Shown piece after piece: positions 1-7,948 of a stretch of 64,000 bases of DNA. A model generated the notes under the pieces. It was not told the origin of the DNA. It made no database searches and saw only the letters and a program-made list of their open reading frames with translations. A program made the position numbers and the translations under genes. The DNA is from Pseudomonas sp. GD04091 (GTDB lineage: Bacteria > Pseudomonadota > Gammaproteobacteria > Pseudomonadales > Pseudomonadaceae). Positions within the stretch are counted from its first letter, which is position 1; each line of letters begins with the position of its first letter. The DNA lies in assembly GCF_029836165.1 (NCBI RefSeq), contig NZ_JAOEBG010000012.1, positions 1 to 64,000 of the forward strand, read 5' to 3'.

Positions 1-1
1 G

Positions 2-595
2 TCAGCGCGGCCCGCCGGATGCCTTTTCGCGCAACGCCTTGGCCACTTTCGCCTCGATCTCGTAGGCCGGTCCCTCCAGTGCCTGGTAATCCCGGGTATA
101 GCGGCGGGCGAATTCTTCCACCCCCAGGTCCTGGTATTGCTGCACATGCTTGAGCTCATGGGCCCACAGCGCCACGTTGTCCTCGGCATCGGCGGGGCGG
201 CGGAAGATGATGGTGTCGATCAGCGTCACGGCATTCACGTCGGGGTTGCGCAGCAGTGCATTGGCGGCGCTGATCTGCCGTTCATCGCCCACTCGGTAGC
301 GCGCCGCATCCAGCACGGCAAAGTCATACCACGGCTCGAGCTGGGCACGGATATGCAGTGGAATCGGCTCGCTGCCGCTGGCCACGGCCTCGTCACGGGC
401 CTGACGCAGGGCGAACACCAGGCTGCCGGTGGCCATGCGCTCGACATCCTGCAACACCTGGCCGCCCTGGCCGGGGTCGATGGGGGCGCAGAAGCACACG
501 ACCAGGCACACCTGGTACTGCCCGGTCGGACAGGCGTCCTGGGCGAAGGCGGGGAGGGCCAGCAACAGCCCCAACAGCGCGCTAGCGAGCTTCAT
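2..595 (-). CDS. Exported HExxH (DUF4157-like) protein
   Basis: The protein has 197 residues. It opens with a signal peptide (residues 1-19, hydrophobic core ending in LPAFAQ), so it should act in the periplasm or outside the cell. Cysteines at 22, 30, 34 and 36 could form disulfides. Residues 146-150 read HELKH, an HExxH zinc-binding motif followed by VQQYQ, as in the DUF4157 group of zincin-like proteins. The chosen ATG begins the signal peptide; the frame stays open upstream but only into the regulator gene. Its start overlaps the end of the upstream tetR gene by 14 bases, so the two are probably co-transcribed. Whether it is an active peptidase is unknown. Confidence 0.75.
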   Translation of the reverse strand: MKLASALLGLLLALPAFAQDACPTGQYQVCLVVCFCAPIDPGQGGQVLQDVERMATGSLVFALRQARDEAVASGSEPIPLHIRAQLEPWYDFAVLDAARYRVGDERQISAANALLRNPDVNAVTLIDTIIFRRPADAEDNVALWAHELKHVQQYQDLGVEEFARRYTRDYQALEGPAYEIEAKVAKALREKASGGPR

Positions 596-1145
596 CGAAG
601 ACCCGGTCGACCCAATCGCGGCTGGCCGCCAGCACCTGCGCCTGCACCGATTCGCTGGCCAGCATGCGGCCGACCACCAAGGCGCCGACGCACTGGCTGA
701 GCAAGGCCCAGGCCAGTTCGGGGTCATCGAGAGTCTCGCTCCACGCCTGGTGCAGTTCCACCAGCCAGTGCTCGGCCTGCTCGCGCACTGGCCGCTCGGC
801 GCGGGCGATCTCCACCCCCAGCGGCGGCAACGGGCAGCCGCCTTCGGCATTGTGCAGGTGGGCCAGGCTCAGGTACTGGTCGAGCAGACGCTTGAGCCGG
901 GCACGGTCGGTGCCGCGTTCGACCAGGCGCGCCAACGGGCTGTTGGCCAGTTCACGGCGGACGATCTCGCTGAACAGGTCGTCCTTGGACGGGAAGTGGT
1001 TGTAGAAGGCGCCACCGGTCAGGCCGATGGCTTTCATCAGCCCGGCCACGCCAGTGGCGGCGAAGCCCCCGCGCTTGGCCAGCGCGCCGCTGCTGGCCAG
1101 CAGCTTCTCGCGGGTCTGTTGCTTGTGGTCGGTGGTGTAGCGCAT
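582..1145 (-). CDS. TetR/AcrR family transcriptional regulator
   Basis: The protein has 187 residues. The N-terminal helix-turn-helix (about residues 8-55: TREKLLASSG, then GGAFYNHFPSKDDLF) is the TetR DNA-binding signature, and the C-terminal helical half is the TetR_C ligand/dimer domain. Start: ATG at 1145, just before the conserved RYTTDHKQQTREK. It is divergent from the SDR gene at 1235, and a perfect 15-bp dyad (1198-1212) lies between them. The simplest reading is a repressor of itself and of the SDR/isomerase pair. The ligand is unknown. Confidence 0.9.
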   Translation of the reverse strand: MRYTTDHKQQTREKLLASSGALAKRGGFAATGVAGLMKAIGLTGGAFYNHFPSKDDLFSEIVRRELANSPLARLVERGTDRARLKRLLDQYLSLAHLHNAEGGCPLPPLGVEIARAERPVREQAEHWLVELHQAWSETLDDPELAWALLSQCVGALVVGRMLASESVQAQVLAASRDWVDRVFDEAR

Positions 1146-1197
1146 CCGCGGAACCTCTCGTGCGGGCTTGACGATGAGGGGGATCGTAGCATAGCGT

Positions 1198-1212
1198 TCG
1201 TTTACTAAACGA
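1198..1212. promoter_or_regulatory. Perfect dyad, probable TetR operator
   Basis: TCGTTTA-C-TAAACGA is a perfect 7-bp inverted repeat with a one-base centre. It lies between the divergent tetR (start 1145) and SDR (start 1235) genes. Length and symmetry fit a TetR-dimer operator. The assignment to this regulator is inferred from position only. Confidence 0.6.
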
Positions 1213-1234
1213 TCATTCATCAATGGAACGGTCC

Positions 1235-1966
1235 ATGGCAGAACAACAAAAGGTCGTGCTGGTGATCGGCGCAGGTGACGCCACCGGTGGCGAAATCGCC
1301 AAGCGCTTCGCCCGCGAGGGCTATATCGCCTGCGTGACACGCCGCCAGGCTGAAAAGCTGCAACCGTTGCTCGACGAGATCCGCGCCGAGGGCGGCCAGG
1401 CCCATGGTTTCGGCTCCGACGCGCGCAAGGAGGAGGAGGTGGCCGAACTGGTGGAAACCATCGAGCGCGATATAGGCCCGATCGAGGCTTTTGTCTTCAA
1501 TATCGGCGCCAATGTCCCTTGCAGCATCCTCGAAGAGACGCCGCGTAAATATTTCAAGATCTGGGAGATGGCCTGCTTCGCCGGTTTTCTCACCGCCCAG
1601 GCGGTGGCCCGGCGCATGGTGACCCGCGAGCGCGGCACCCTTCTGTTCACCGGGGCCACCGCCGGCACCCGTGGCGCGGCCGGTTTCGCCGCCTTCGCCG
1701 GCGCCAAGCATGGCCTGCGCGCCCTGGCCCAGAGCATGGCGCGGGAGCTGGGGCCACGAAACATCCATGTCGCCCATGTGGTGGTCGATGGCGCCATCGA
1801 CACCGCGTTCATCCGCGACACCTTCCCCGACCGTTATGCGCTCAAGGATCAGGACGGCATCCTCGACCCCGCGCACATCGCCGACAGTTACTGGTTCCTG
1901 CATGCGCAACCTCGTGACGCCTGGACCTTCGAACTGGACCTGCGCCCGTGGATGGAGCGCTGGTGA
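1235..1966 (+). CDS. SDR-fold oxidoreductase lacking the catalytic Tyr
   Basis: The protein has 243 residues from the ATG at 1235; an in-frame ATG at 1223 would add four. It has a Rossmann fold with a glycine-rich nucleotide loop VIGAGDATGGEIAK near residue 9 and the NIGAN strand equivalent to NNAG. Where classical SDRs have YxxxK, this protein reads FAGAK, so the catalytic Tyr is Phe while the Lys remains. It may therefore be a reductase with altered chemistry or a non-enzymatic binder. A DsbA-like isomerase gene follows after 27 bases, probably in one operon under the divergent TetR regulator. Confidence 0.8.
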   Translation: MAEQQKVVLVIGAGDATGGEIAKRFAREGYIACVTRRQAEKLQPLLDEIRAEGGQAHGFGSDARKEEEVAELVETIERDIGPIEAFVFNIGANVPCSILEETPRKYFKIWEMACFAGFLTAQAVARRMVTRERGTLLFTGATAGTRGAAGFAAFAGAKHGLRALAQSMARELGPRNIHVAHVVVDGAIDTAFIRDTFPDRYALKDQDGILDPAHIADSYWFLHAQPRDAWTFELDLRPWMERW

Positions 1967-1993
1967 TCCCTTCACTCATAAAAGGACTGCAGC

Positions 1994-2593
1994 ATGAGCA
2001 AGATCGTCGAGTTCTACTTTGACCTGGGCAGCCCGGCCACCTACCTGGCCTGGACCCAGCTGCCCGCTCTCTGCGCGGGCAAAGGTGCCCAGCTGGTGTA
2101 TCGGCCGATGCTGCTGGGCGGGGTGTTCCAGGCCACCGGCAATGCATCGCCGGTAATGGTCCCGGCCAAGGGGCGCTATATGCGCATCGATCTCAAGCGT
2201 TATGCCGATCGCTATGGCGTGCCGCTGGGGCTGCCGGCCGGGTTTCCGGTCAATACGCTGACCTTGATGCGTGGGGTGATGGGCACCCAGCTACAGGCAC
2301 CGGAGCGGTTCGAGGCGCTGCTCAAGGTCTTGTTCGAGGGGTTGTATGTGCAGCGGCGCAACTTGTCGGAGCCGGCAGTGCTGGAGCAGACCCTGGTCGA
2401 GGGCGGTTTCGATCCCCTGGCATTTCTGGCGCTGGCGGCGCGGCCGGAGGTCAAGGAGGCCCTCAAGCAGGCCACGGAGCAGGCTGTGGAGCGTGGGCTG
2501 TTCGGTGCGCCGACCTGCTTTGTCGGTGAGCAGATGTTCTTTGGTCAGGATCGTCTGGATTTTGTCGAGGATGCGTTAGACCGGCAGGCGTGA
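1994..2593 (+). CDS. 2-hydroxychromene-2-carboxylate isomerase family (DsbA/GST-kappa)
   Basis: The protein has 199 residues. The thioredoxin-fold N-terminus VEFYFDLGSPATYLAW and the C-terminal GLFGAPTCFVGEQMFFGQDRL are typical of the HCCA isomerase/GST-kappa subgroup of the DsbA superfamily. These enzymes use glutathione to isomerise or conjugate aromatic intermediates. Ser replaces the redox Cys pair (DLGSP), as expected for this subgroup. AAAGGA sits upstream of the ATG. It follows the SDR gene directly and is probably co-transcribed. The true substrate is unknown. Confidence 0.88.
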   Translation: MSKIVEFYFDLGSPATYLAWTQLPALCAGKGAQLVYRPMLLGGVFQATGNASPVMVPAKGRYMRIDLKRYADRYGVPLGLPAGFPVNTLTLMRGVMGTQLQAPERFEALLKVLFEGLYVQRRNLSEPAVLEQTLVEGGFDPLAFLALAARPEVKEALKQATEQAVERGLFGAPTCFVGEQMFFGQDRLDFVEDALDRQA

Positions 2594-2619
2594 GCGCGTC
2601 AAGGATTAGGCTGGAGTTC

Positions 2620-2690
2620 TGTGGGAGCGGGTTCACCCGCGAACACCGGCGTAGCCGGTGCCATCCACCGCAGTGCCTGCTTCGCGGGGC
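2620..2690. repeat. REP element of the P. putida type
   Basis: The sequence starts TGTGGGAGCGGGTTCACCCGCG, continues with the CACCGGCGTAGCCGGTG hairpin and ends GCCTGCTTCGCGGGGC. The same consensus recurs at 48624-48729. It lies between the isomerase and a convergent small gene. These palindromes commonly sit at gene ends in this group. Confidence 0.75.
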
Positions 2691-2707
2691 GCAAGATTAT
2701 CTCCGGC

Positions 2708-2944
2708 TCAGACATCCTCGGACACGAGCAGTCGCTCGATCCGCCCGCGCTCCCAGATACTCAGGTAATCGACTGGATTGGTGCCATACCGGTGCCAGTC
2801 TTCCAGGCTCGCCTGGCGCCCATCCGGGCAGTGGCAGCCGCTGCAATGCACCAGGCCGTCGCCGTCCAGCACCAGGGTCAGTCGCCACCCGTCGATCGAC
2901 ACGTCGACGGCGCACCCGCCTGCGTGGCGGGCGCCTTGCATCAA
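2708..2944 (-). CDS. Small conserved protein (DUF7693-like), start uncertain
   Basis: From the TTG at 2944 this gives 78 residues; an ATG follows at 2941. The protein contains a CSGCHCPDG cluster and ends YLSIWERGRIERLLVSEDV, which resembles a small Pseudomonas family (DUF7693). Protein-like in-frame sequence continues upstream as SREVYQCLRDAALG to about 2999, where family members normally begin. There is no ATG, GTG or TTG between 2945 and the upstream stop at 3134. Either a rare start codon is used or the true start has been lost. Function unknown. Confidence 0.5.
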   Translation of the reverse strand: MMQGARHAGGCAVDVSIDGWRLTLVLDGDGLVHCSGCHCPDGRQASLEDWHRYGTNPVDYLSIWERGRIERLLVSEDV

Positions 2945-3017
2945 TGGCTGGACGCCAAGGGCCGCGTCACGCAGGCACTGGTAAACCTCGCGGCTGCCAA
3001 CGTCGGGTATGATGGGA

Positions 3018-3563
3018 TCAGAAGTTGGCCGGGGTGTTGGCGCTGATGATCTCGGCCTCGTCGGGGCCGATGTTCTTGAAGCTGTGGGGCAGGGTAGTGG
3101 GGATGTAGTAGCCGTCGCCAGCGTTGAGGATGCTTACCTGGCCATCGACCCACAGTTCCATGGTGCCACGGGTCACCAGGCCGCATTCCTCACCCTCGGC
3201 ATGCACGATCGGCTCGCCGGAATCTGCACCCGGCGCGTACAGCTCGCGCAGCATGCGCATCTGCCGGCCTTCGACGCTGGCGCCGATCAGCAGCATGCGC
3301 AGGCCATTGCGGCCCAGGTCGGGCTGTTCGCCGCCGCGGAACACGAAGCGTTCTTCGCGCACCGGCTCGTCGAAGCTGAAGAATTCCGCCAGGGACATGG
3401 GGATCCCTTCGAGCAGTTTCTTGAGGGAACTGACCGAAGGGCTGACCCGGTTCTGTTCGATCTGCGAGATCGTCGAATTGGTCAGGCCGCTGCGGCGGGC
3501 CAGTTCCCGTTGGGAGAGGTTGTTGCGTTCACGCACCAGTTTGAGTCGTGTCCCCGTGTCCAT
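3018..3563 (-). CDS. XRE-cupin transcriptional regulator
   Basis: The protein has 181 residues. An N-terminal XRE helix-turn-helix (residues 5-60: LKLVRERNNLSQRELARRSG, then SQIEQNRVSPSVSSL) is followed by a C-terminal cupin barrel (about 110-178: GEPIVHAEGEECGLVTRG, ending in IPTTLPHSFKN). This is the PuuR/SutR-type layout, in which the cupin binds a small ligand such as an amine or amino acid. The MFS exporter gene ends 80 bases upstream on the same strand. The regulated genes cannot be told from this window. Confidence 0.9.
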   Translation of the reverse strand: MDTGTRLKLVRERNNLSQRELARRSGLTNSTISQIEQNRVSPSVSSLKKLLEGIPMSLAEFFSFDEPVREERFVFRGGEQPDLGRNGLRMLLIGASVEGRQMRMLRELYAPGADSGEPIVHAEGEECGLVTRGTMELWVDGQVSILNAGDGYYIPTTLPHSFKNIGPDEAEIISANTPANF

Positions 3564-3643
3564 AGCCGCCTTGTTTGCAGAGGTGTCAAAAATAATGGGC
3601 GACGCATTAAAACACACTCTGCACAGGTTGCGCGCTGTACGTC

Positions 3644-4849
3644 TCAGTGACGCTGGTCGGCGGGTGCCGGCCACAGGCCGACCACCAGCAGCAGGGCGCC
3701 GATGGCCAGGAATGGCAGGCGTGGGTCGAGGGCATAGACCAAGGTCCCGGCCAGCGGCCCGACCACCGCGCCCATGCCCTGGGCCGCGCCGATCGAGCCG
3801 GCCGTGGCGCCTTGCTCGGAGGCATGCATGGCGTTGGCGGCCAGGGCGGAGAACGCCGGGAACACGAAGCCCATGCCGAACGCGGCGACGAAGAACGTGC
3901 CCCACAACCAGGGCGCGCTGGTGGCCAGGGCTGCGGCGGCGAAGCCCAGCCCCGAGACACTGGCGCCGACGCGGATCATCTTCAGTGGCGGCCATTCGAG
4001 CTGGCGCAGGAACACCTGGGCCAGCATCAGCGCCACGCCCACGGTGGTCAGGGCGATGCCGGCGGTCTGGGCCGCGGCGGCCGGCTCCAGTTGCAGGCGG
4101 TCGAGGGCGAAGAAGCCGACGGCGATCTGCGACACGGTCACGCTGAGCATGGCGCTGAAGGCCACCAGCAGCGGTCGGCGCAGGCGTGGGTCGGACAGTC
4201 GCACCGGGTTCGGTGCTTGTGTCTGGGCCAAGGGCTGTGGCTTGAGTTTGAACAGCAGCACGATGAAAGCGGTAGCCGGCAGCAGCGACAGCACATAGAA
4301 CGGCATGCTCAGGCTGTAGCGCGCCAGCAGCGCGGCGGCGGCCGGGCCGAGCACGAGGCCGATGGCATTGGCGGCGCCCATCGCGGCCATGGCCCGGGCC
4401 CGGCGCTGGGGTTCGATGTGGTCGGCAATCAGCGCGTTGGCGCCCACTGGCAGCGCGGCATAGAAGGCGCCGATCAGGCCTCGGGCCACCATCAGCCCGA
4501 AGAAGGCCAGGGTCGCGCCCGGCAGCCAGCGCAGTGCGCCATCGATGAACAGACACAGCACCCAGTAGGCCACGGTGAAACCGCCGCTGCCCAGCAGCAG
4601 CACGCGGCGCCGTCCATAGCGGTCGGCCAGGCGCCCCCAGGGGCGGGCGAGCATCACCCAGACCACGCCGGCCACGGTCACGGCCGCGCCGGCCTGCCAG
4701 GTGGCCATGCCCAGCAGGCGAGCGATCGGTCCGATCAAGGCGGCGAAGGCCATCATCGACATGGTGCAGGCAACGCTGACCAGCATCAGTGGACGCAAGT
4801 CCAGGGTGCTGGTCGGGGTGAATGCGGCAGGATCCTTTGCAACGTTCAT
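3644..4849 (-). CDS. MFS transporter (drug-efflux type)
   Basis: The protein has 401 residues with about twelve hydrophobic segments. The loop between helices 2 and 3 reads ARPWGRLADRYGRRRVLLLG, the MFS motif A (GxLaDrxGrkxxl). Loop 4-5 and the GPLAG segment fit TetA/Bcr-like drug:H+ antiporters. The ATG at 4849 is the first that gives a cytoplasmic N-terminus. It is separated by 77 bases from cytochrome b561 downstream-coded genes and by 80 from the XRE-cupin gene. Substrate unknown. Confidence 0.85.
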   Translation of the reverse strand: MNVAKDPAAFTPTSTLDLRPLMLVSVACTMSMMAFAALIGPIARLLGMATWQAGAAVTVAGVVWVMLARPWGRLADRYGRRRVLLLGSGGFTVAYWVLCLFIDGALRWLPGATLAFFGLMVARGLIGAFYAALPVGANALIADHIEPQRRARAMAAMGAANAIGLVLGPAAAALLARYSLSMPFYVLSLLPATAFIVLLFKLKPQPLAQTQAPNPVRLSDPRLRRPLLVAFSAMLSVTVSQIAVGFFALDRLQLEPAAAAQTAGIALTTVGVALMLAQVFLRQLEWPPLKMIRVGASVSGLGFAAAALATSAPWLWGTFFVAAFGMGFVFPAFSALAANAMHASEQGATAGSIGAAQGMGAVVGPLAGTLVYALDPRLPFLAIGALLLVVGLWPAPADQRH

Positions 4850-4926
4850 GAGCAGTCCAAGGCAGTTCGACAAAAAGAGCGCCGATGTTAGTAACAACTG
4901 TTTACATTTGTCGACCCCGACAGTGC

Positions 4927-5460
4927 TCAATCACTGCGACGCAGCGGACCTGGCCACATGCTACGCAACACGCCGTCGCGGCGTACTAGCGCATGCATCA
5001 GTGCCGCGCCCAGGTGCAACAGCACCGTGGCGAACAACAAGTAGCCCAGCCAACCATGGGCCTGGCGCAACAGCGCATACAACGGCAGGTCGTGTGGGGC
5101 GATGGCAGGTAGCTGCAGAGGGCGGGGGTAACCGCCGGCCGAGAGCATGGCCCAGCCGAGCAGCGGCATGGCCAGCATCAGGCCGTACAGCAGCAGGTGC
5201 GAGGCGCCAGCGGCCAGGCGCTGCAGCCGGGGCAGGCCGGCGGGCAGCGGTGGATGCGGCAGGCTCAGGCGCAGGGCGATGCGCACCAGCACCAGCACCA
5301 GCAGGGCCAGGCCGGTGGCCTTGTGCAGCTCGACCAGCAGCGGATGCCGGGGCGACAGGTCGCCGACCATGGCCACGCCGATGAACAGCATGGCCAGGAT
5401 CAGCACGGCCATCAGCCAGTGCAGCAGCCGGGCCAGGGGGTGGAAGGCGGTAGGGGTCAT
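4927..5460 (-). CDS. Cytochrome b561
   Basis: The protein has 177 residues and four transmembrane helices. The family histidines are visible: LLHW (H14), ELHKATG, QAHGWLGY and the LHLGAALMH pair. These ligate two haems and carry electrons across the inner membrane. The start ATG overlaps the stop of the upstream catalase-like gene (ATGA), so the two are translated together. A b561 paired with a periplasm-facing haem peroxidase suggests delivery of quinol electrons to it, which is inferred from the pairing. Confidence 0.92.
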   Translation of the reverse strand: MTPTAFHPLARLLHWLMAVLILAMLFIGVAMVGDLSPRHPLLVELHKATGLALLVLVLVRIALRLSLPHPPLPAGLPRLQRLAAGASHLLLYGLMLAMPLLGWAMLSAGGYPRPLQLPAIAPHDLPLYALLRQAHGWLGYLLFATVLLHLGAALMHALVRRDGVLRSMWPGPLRRSD

Positions 5461-6503
5461 GGGCGGGCTCCTTCGCTCAGCGCTTCGTGGCTGCGACGGT
5501 TGAACGACACCGAGTAGGCGGCCGAGCGGGCGGCGAGGATCGGGTCGGCGGAGGGTTCGATGCCGTGGGGCAGGATCAGCGGGTCGAAGTTGAGGTCGCG
5601 GCAGGCGCCTTGCTCGGGACCGTCGACCTGCTCCAGCACCAGGGTACCGGCGTCGATGCTGCGGCGCCCGGCCGGCCAGGGGCGGGCCGGGTCGTCCACC
5701 GGATCGCCCGGTTCGGCCAGGGTCAGGCGCAAGGTCCAGCGCAGCGGGCCCTGGGCCAGACGCCGTTGCAGGTCGTGCTGCAGGAACTGCCTGTCGTCGA
5801 CCTGGCCGGGCAGGGCGGCGAAGGGGGTTTGTGGTTCCAGGGTCCAGCGCACCGGATGTGCCTTGCCGCCGGCATCGATCAGGCGGAACGCGTTGATGCT
5901 GTTGTAGGCGGTGCTGGCGAAGCTGTCGCTGGGCCTGTAGCTGGCGGCCCATTGGCGAAATGCCGCGCTTTGCGGGTGGGCGGCGAAGAAGGCCTGCAGC
6001 TTCGCCGGGTCCGGCTTGCCGGTGGCCGGGTCGGGGGCGCCGGCCAGGACCTGCTCGTAGAAGGCTTGCGGCGTGCTCACCGCGAGCACGGGCGGGTTGT
6101 TCATGCCGCTACGCCAGATCTGGCCGTCGTCACTGCTCAGTTGGATCGCCAGGCTGCGTACCGGCACTGCGGTGTCGGGGGCGAACGGGTTGGCGCCGCC
6201 GATGGCGAAGCGTCCGATCACGGGGACGATTGGCTGGCTGAAGACCCGAGCGGAAGACCACTGCGCGGCCTGGCCGCTGCTCTGGAAATAACCGCTGACG
6301 CACAGGCCCTTGGCGTGGTTCTTCCGGTAGCCGGGATGGTGCCCGGCCTGTGCCTCGAAGGTGTCGATGATGCGCTGTGGGGTCAGTCCGGGCGTGCCGA
6401 TCCAGCCGGCGGCGTAGGCGAAGCCTGCGCCCAGGGCGGCGAGGGTGGCGCCGATGGCGGCCAGGCGCAGGACCTTGGCGGGGCCGTGCAGGGGAGTGCT
6501 CAT
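5457..6503 (-). CDS. Membrane-anchored catalase-family peroxidase (SrpA-like)
   Basis: The protein has 348 residues. Residues 10-33 form an N-terminal signal-anchor, so the haem domain should be periplasmic. The distal histidine lies in RKNHAKG (H63), and the proximal region contains STAYNSINAFRL with the haem Tyr. The length matches the short SrpA-like catalase family, not the 480-residue classical catalases. It forms a two-gene operon with cytochrome b561 (4-base overlap). A promoter of ECF type sits at 6537-6562 and matches that of the divergent sigma gene, so it is probably a direct target of that sigma factor. Confidence 0.88.
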   Translation of the reverse strand: MSTPLHGPAKVLRLAAIGATLAALGAGFAYAAGWIGTPGLTPQRIIDTFEAQAGHHPGYRKNHAKGLCVSGYFQSSGQAAQWSSARVFSQPIVPVIGRFAIGGANPFAPDTAVPVRSLAIQLSSDDGQIWRSGMNNPPVLAVSTPQAFYEQVLAGAPDPATGKPDPAKLQAFFAAHPQSAAFRQWAASYRPSDSFASTAYNSINAFRLIDAGGKAHPVRWTLEPQTPFAALPGQVDDRQFLQHDLQRRLAQGPLRWTLRLTLAEPGDPVDDPARPWPAGRRSIDAGTLVLEQVDGPEQGACRDLNFDPLILPHGIEPSADPILAARSAAYSVSFNRRSHEALSEGARP

Positions 6504-6536
6504 GGGGACGGTCCGATCGAGTGGAATGAGCCGGTA

Positions 6537-6562
6537 CGACGGATGGGCGGCGGGTTTATTCC
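6537..6562 (-). promoter_or_regulatory. ECF-type promoter of the catalase/b561 operon
   Basis: On the minus strand, GGAATA (6562-6557) and CGTCG (6541-6537) are separated by 15 bases. This is the -35/-10 pattern of many ECF sigma factors. The same pattern and spacing occurs on the plus strand before the divergent sigma gene. It ends 33 bases before the catalase start. Confidence 0.6.
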
Positions 6563-6613
6563 GCGTCGCAACGCCGCGCGCTTTCACGCTGGGGCCTGAA
6601 TGATGCGCGGGCG

Positions 6614-6640
6614 GGAATAGATTTCGTGCCGGTGCGTCTG
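6614..6640 (+). promoter_or_regulatory. ECF-type autoregulatory promoter of the sigma gene
   Basis: GGGAATA (6614-6620) is followed after 15 bases by CGTCT (6636-6640), 40 bases before the sigma-factor start. The hexamers and spacing match the divergent catalase promoter, as expected when an ECF sigma controls itself and its target. Confidence 0.65.
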
Positions 6641-6680
6641 CCCTTTACACTGACTGCCCACTGGGGCCTGGGACCCGACC

Positions 6681-7199
6681 ATGCACGATCTGGACGACCA
6701 ACAATGGCGCGAACTGCTGCAGCGCCTGCGCCGTTTCGCCTTGTGGCTCACCCGCGAGCCCGGCAGTGCCGACGACCTGGTCCAGGCCACCGCCGAGCGA
6801 GCCCTGAGCAGGGGTGGCCAGCAACGTGACGCCGACAGCCTGCGGCCATGGCTGTTCACCATCCTTTATCGACTGTTTCTCGATGGCAAACGCCGCGAGC
6901 GCCTGCATGCGCGCTGGCTCGCCTGGTTCGGCAGGGAGCAGGCCGAGGAGCCGGTCGGTGGCGACATCGAGAGCATCGTCCAGGCCCAGGTCGACCTGCA
7001 GGCGTTCGCCCGCTTGTCGGCCGAGCAGCGCGCACTGTTGCTGCTGGTCAGCGTCGAAGGCTTGAGCTACAAGGAGGCGGCCGAGACCCTGGGCATTCCC
7101 ATCGGCACCGTGATGTCGCGTCTGTCGCGCGCCCGCGCCGCCCTGCGTGAACTGACCGAAGGCAACCCGACGCCACCGGCCCTGCGGAGACTGAAATGA
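6681..7199 (+). CDS. ECF RNA polymerase sigma factor
   Basis: The protein has 172 residues, the usual ECF size. Region 2 lies at about residues 15-75 (ADDLVQATAERAL, then LRPWLFTILYRLFLDGKR) and region 4 at about 110-160 (RALLLLVSVEGLSYKEAA, then IPIGTVMSRLSRAR). Its stop overlaps the start of the anti-sigma gene by four bases. It is divergent from a catalase/b561 operon, and both sides carry the same ECF promoter pattern. This suggests an oxidative-stress or haem-related regulon; the signal is unknown. Confidence 0.93.
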   Translation: MHDLDDQQWRELLQRLRRFALWLTREPGSADDLVQATAERALSRGGQQRDADSLRPWLFTILYRLFLDGKRRERLHARWLAWFGREQAEEPVGGDIESIVQAQVDLQAFARLSAEQRALLLLVSVEGLSYKEAAETLGIPIGTVMSRLSRARAALRELTEGNPTPPALRRLK

Positions 7200-7948
7200 C
7201 GCGTCTTATCCCCACCGAGCACGAGCTGCACGCCTATGTCGACGAGCGCCTGGAGCCCGTGCGCCGGGCCGAGGTCGAGGCATGGCTGGCCGCCAACCCA
7301 CAGGAGGCGGCGCGGATCGAGGCCTGGCGCAGCGATGCCCGGCGCTTGCGTGCGGCGCTGGCGGGCTTTGGCGAGCGTCCGAGCGATCCGGCACTCGATC
7401 TTGCACCACTGCGCCGCCGCGTGCGCCAGCGGCGCCAACGTCGCCTGGCCTCGGCCGCCGTGCTGCTGGTCGCCCTGGGGGTAGGTGGGCTGGGGGGCTG
7501 GCAGGCGCGTGAAGCGACACTGGTGGCCGGCAACCTGCCGATGGCCGACGCGGTACAGGCGCACCGCCTGTTCGCCGACACCACCTCGCTGGATCTGCAG
7601 GCCAGCGACCCGGCCCGCTTGCAAGCCTGGCTTGGGCGTCACTTCAACCGCGTCGGGCAGCTGCCGGACCTGGCCGGCTACGGTTTCCAGCCGGTGGGCG
7701 CACGCTTGCTGAGCAACGAGGCGGGGCCGGCGGCGCTGTTGGTGTTCCAGGATCGCCAAGGGCAACGCATCAGCCTGTTCCTGCGCTCGCCTGGCGAACA
7801 TTTCGAGCGCATGCCCAGCGGCCAGCGCACCGATGGCCAGTTGCAGGCCCGCTACTGGTCCCACGGCGACTACAACTTTGCATTGGTCAGCGCGGCGGAC
7901 GATAGCCGTGGCGAGCAGTTGCGCCAGGCGTTGGGGGTCAGCCTGTAA
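7196..7948 (+). CDS. Membrane anti-sigma factor
   Basis: The protein has 250 residues. The cytoplasmic N-terminus (residues 1-80: EHELHAYVDERLEPVRR, then VEAWLAANPQEAARIEAW) is the anti-sigma zinc-finger-like helical domain, but the Cys/His zinc ligands are absent. One transmembrane helix spans about 84-101, and the rest is periplasmic. It is translationally coupled to the ECF sigma gene (ATGA overlap), so it most likely holds that sigma factor inactive. The 3' end overlaps the convergent lysR gene by 11 bases. Confidence 0.88.
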   Translation: MTRLIPTEHELHAYVDERLEPVRRAEVEAWLAANPQEAARIEAWRSDARRLRAALAGFGERPSDPALDLAPLRRRVRQRRQRRLASAAVLLVALGVGGLGGWQAREATLVAGNLPMADAVQAHRLFADTTSLDLQASDPARLQAWLGRHFNRVGQLPDLAGYGFQPVGARLLSNEAGPAALLVFQDRQGQRISLFLRSPGEHFERMPSGQRTDGQLQARYWSHGDYNFALVSAADDSRGEQLRQALGVSL

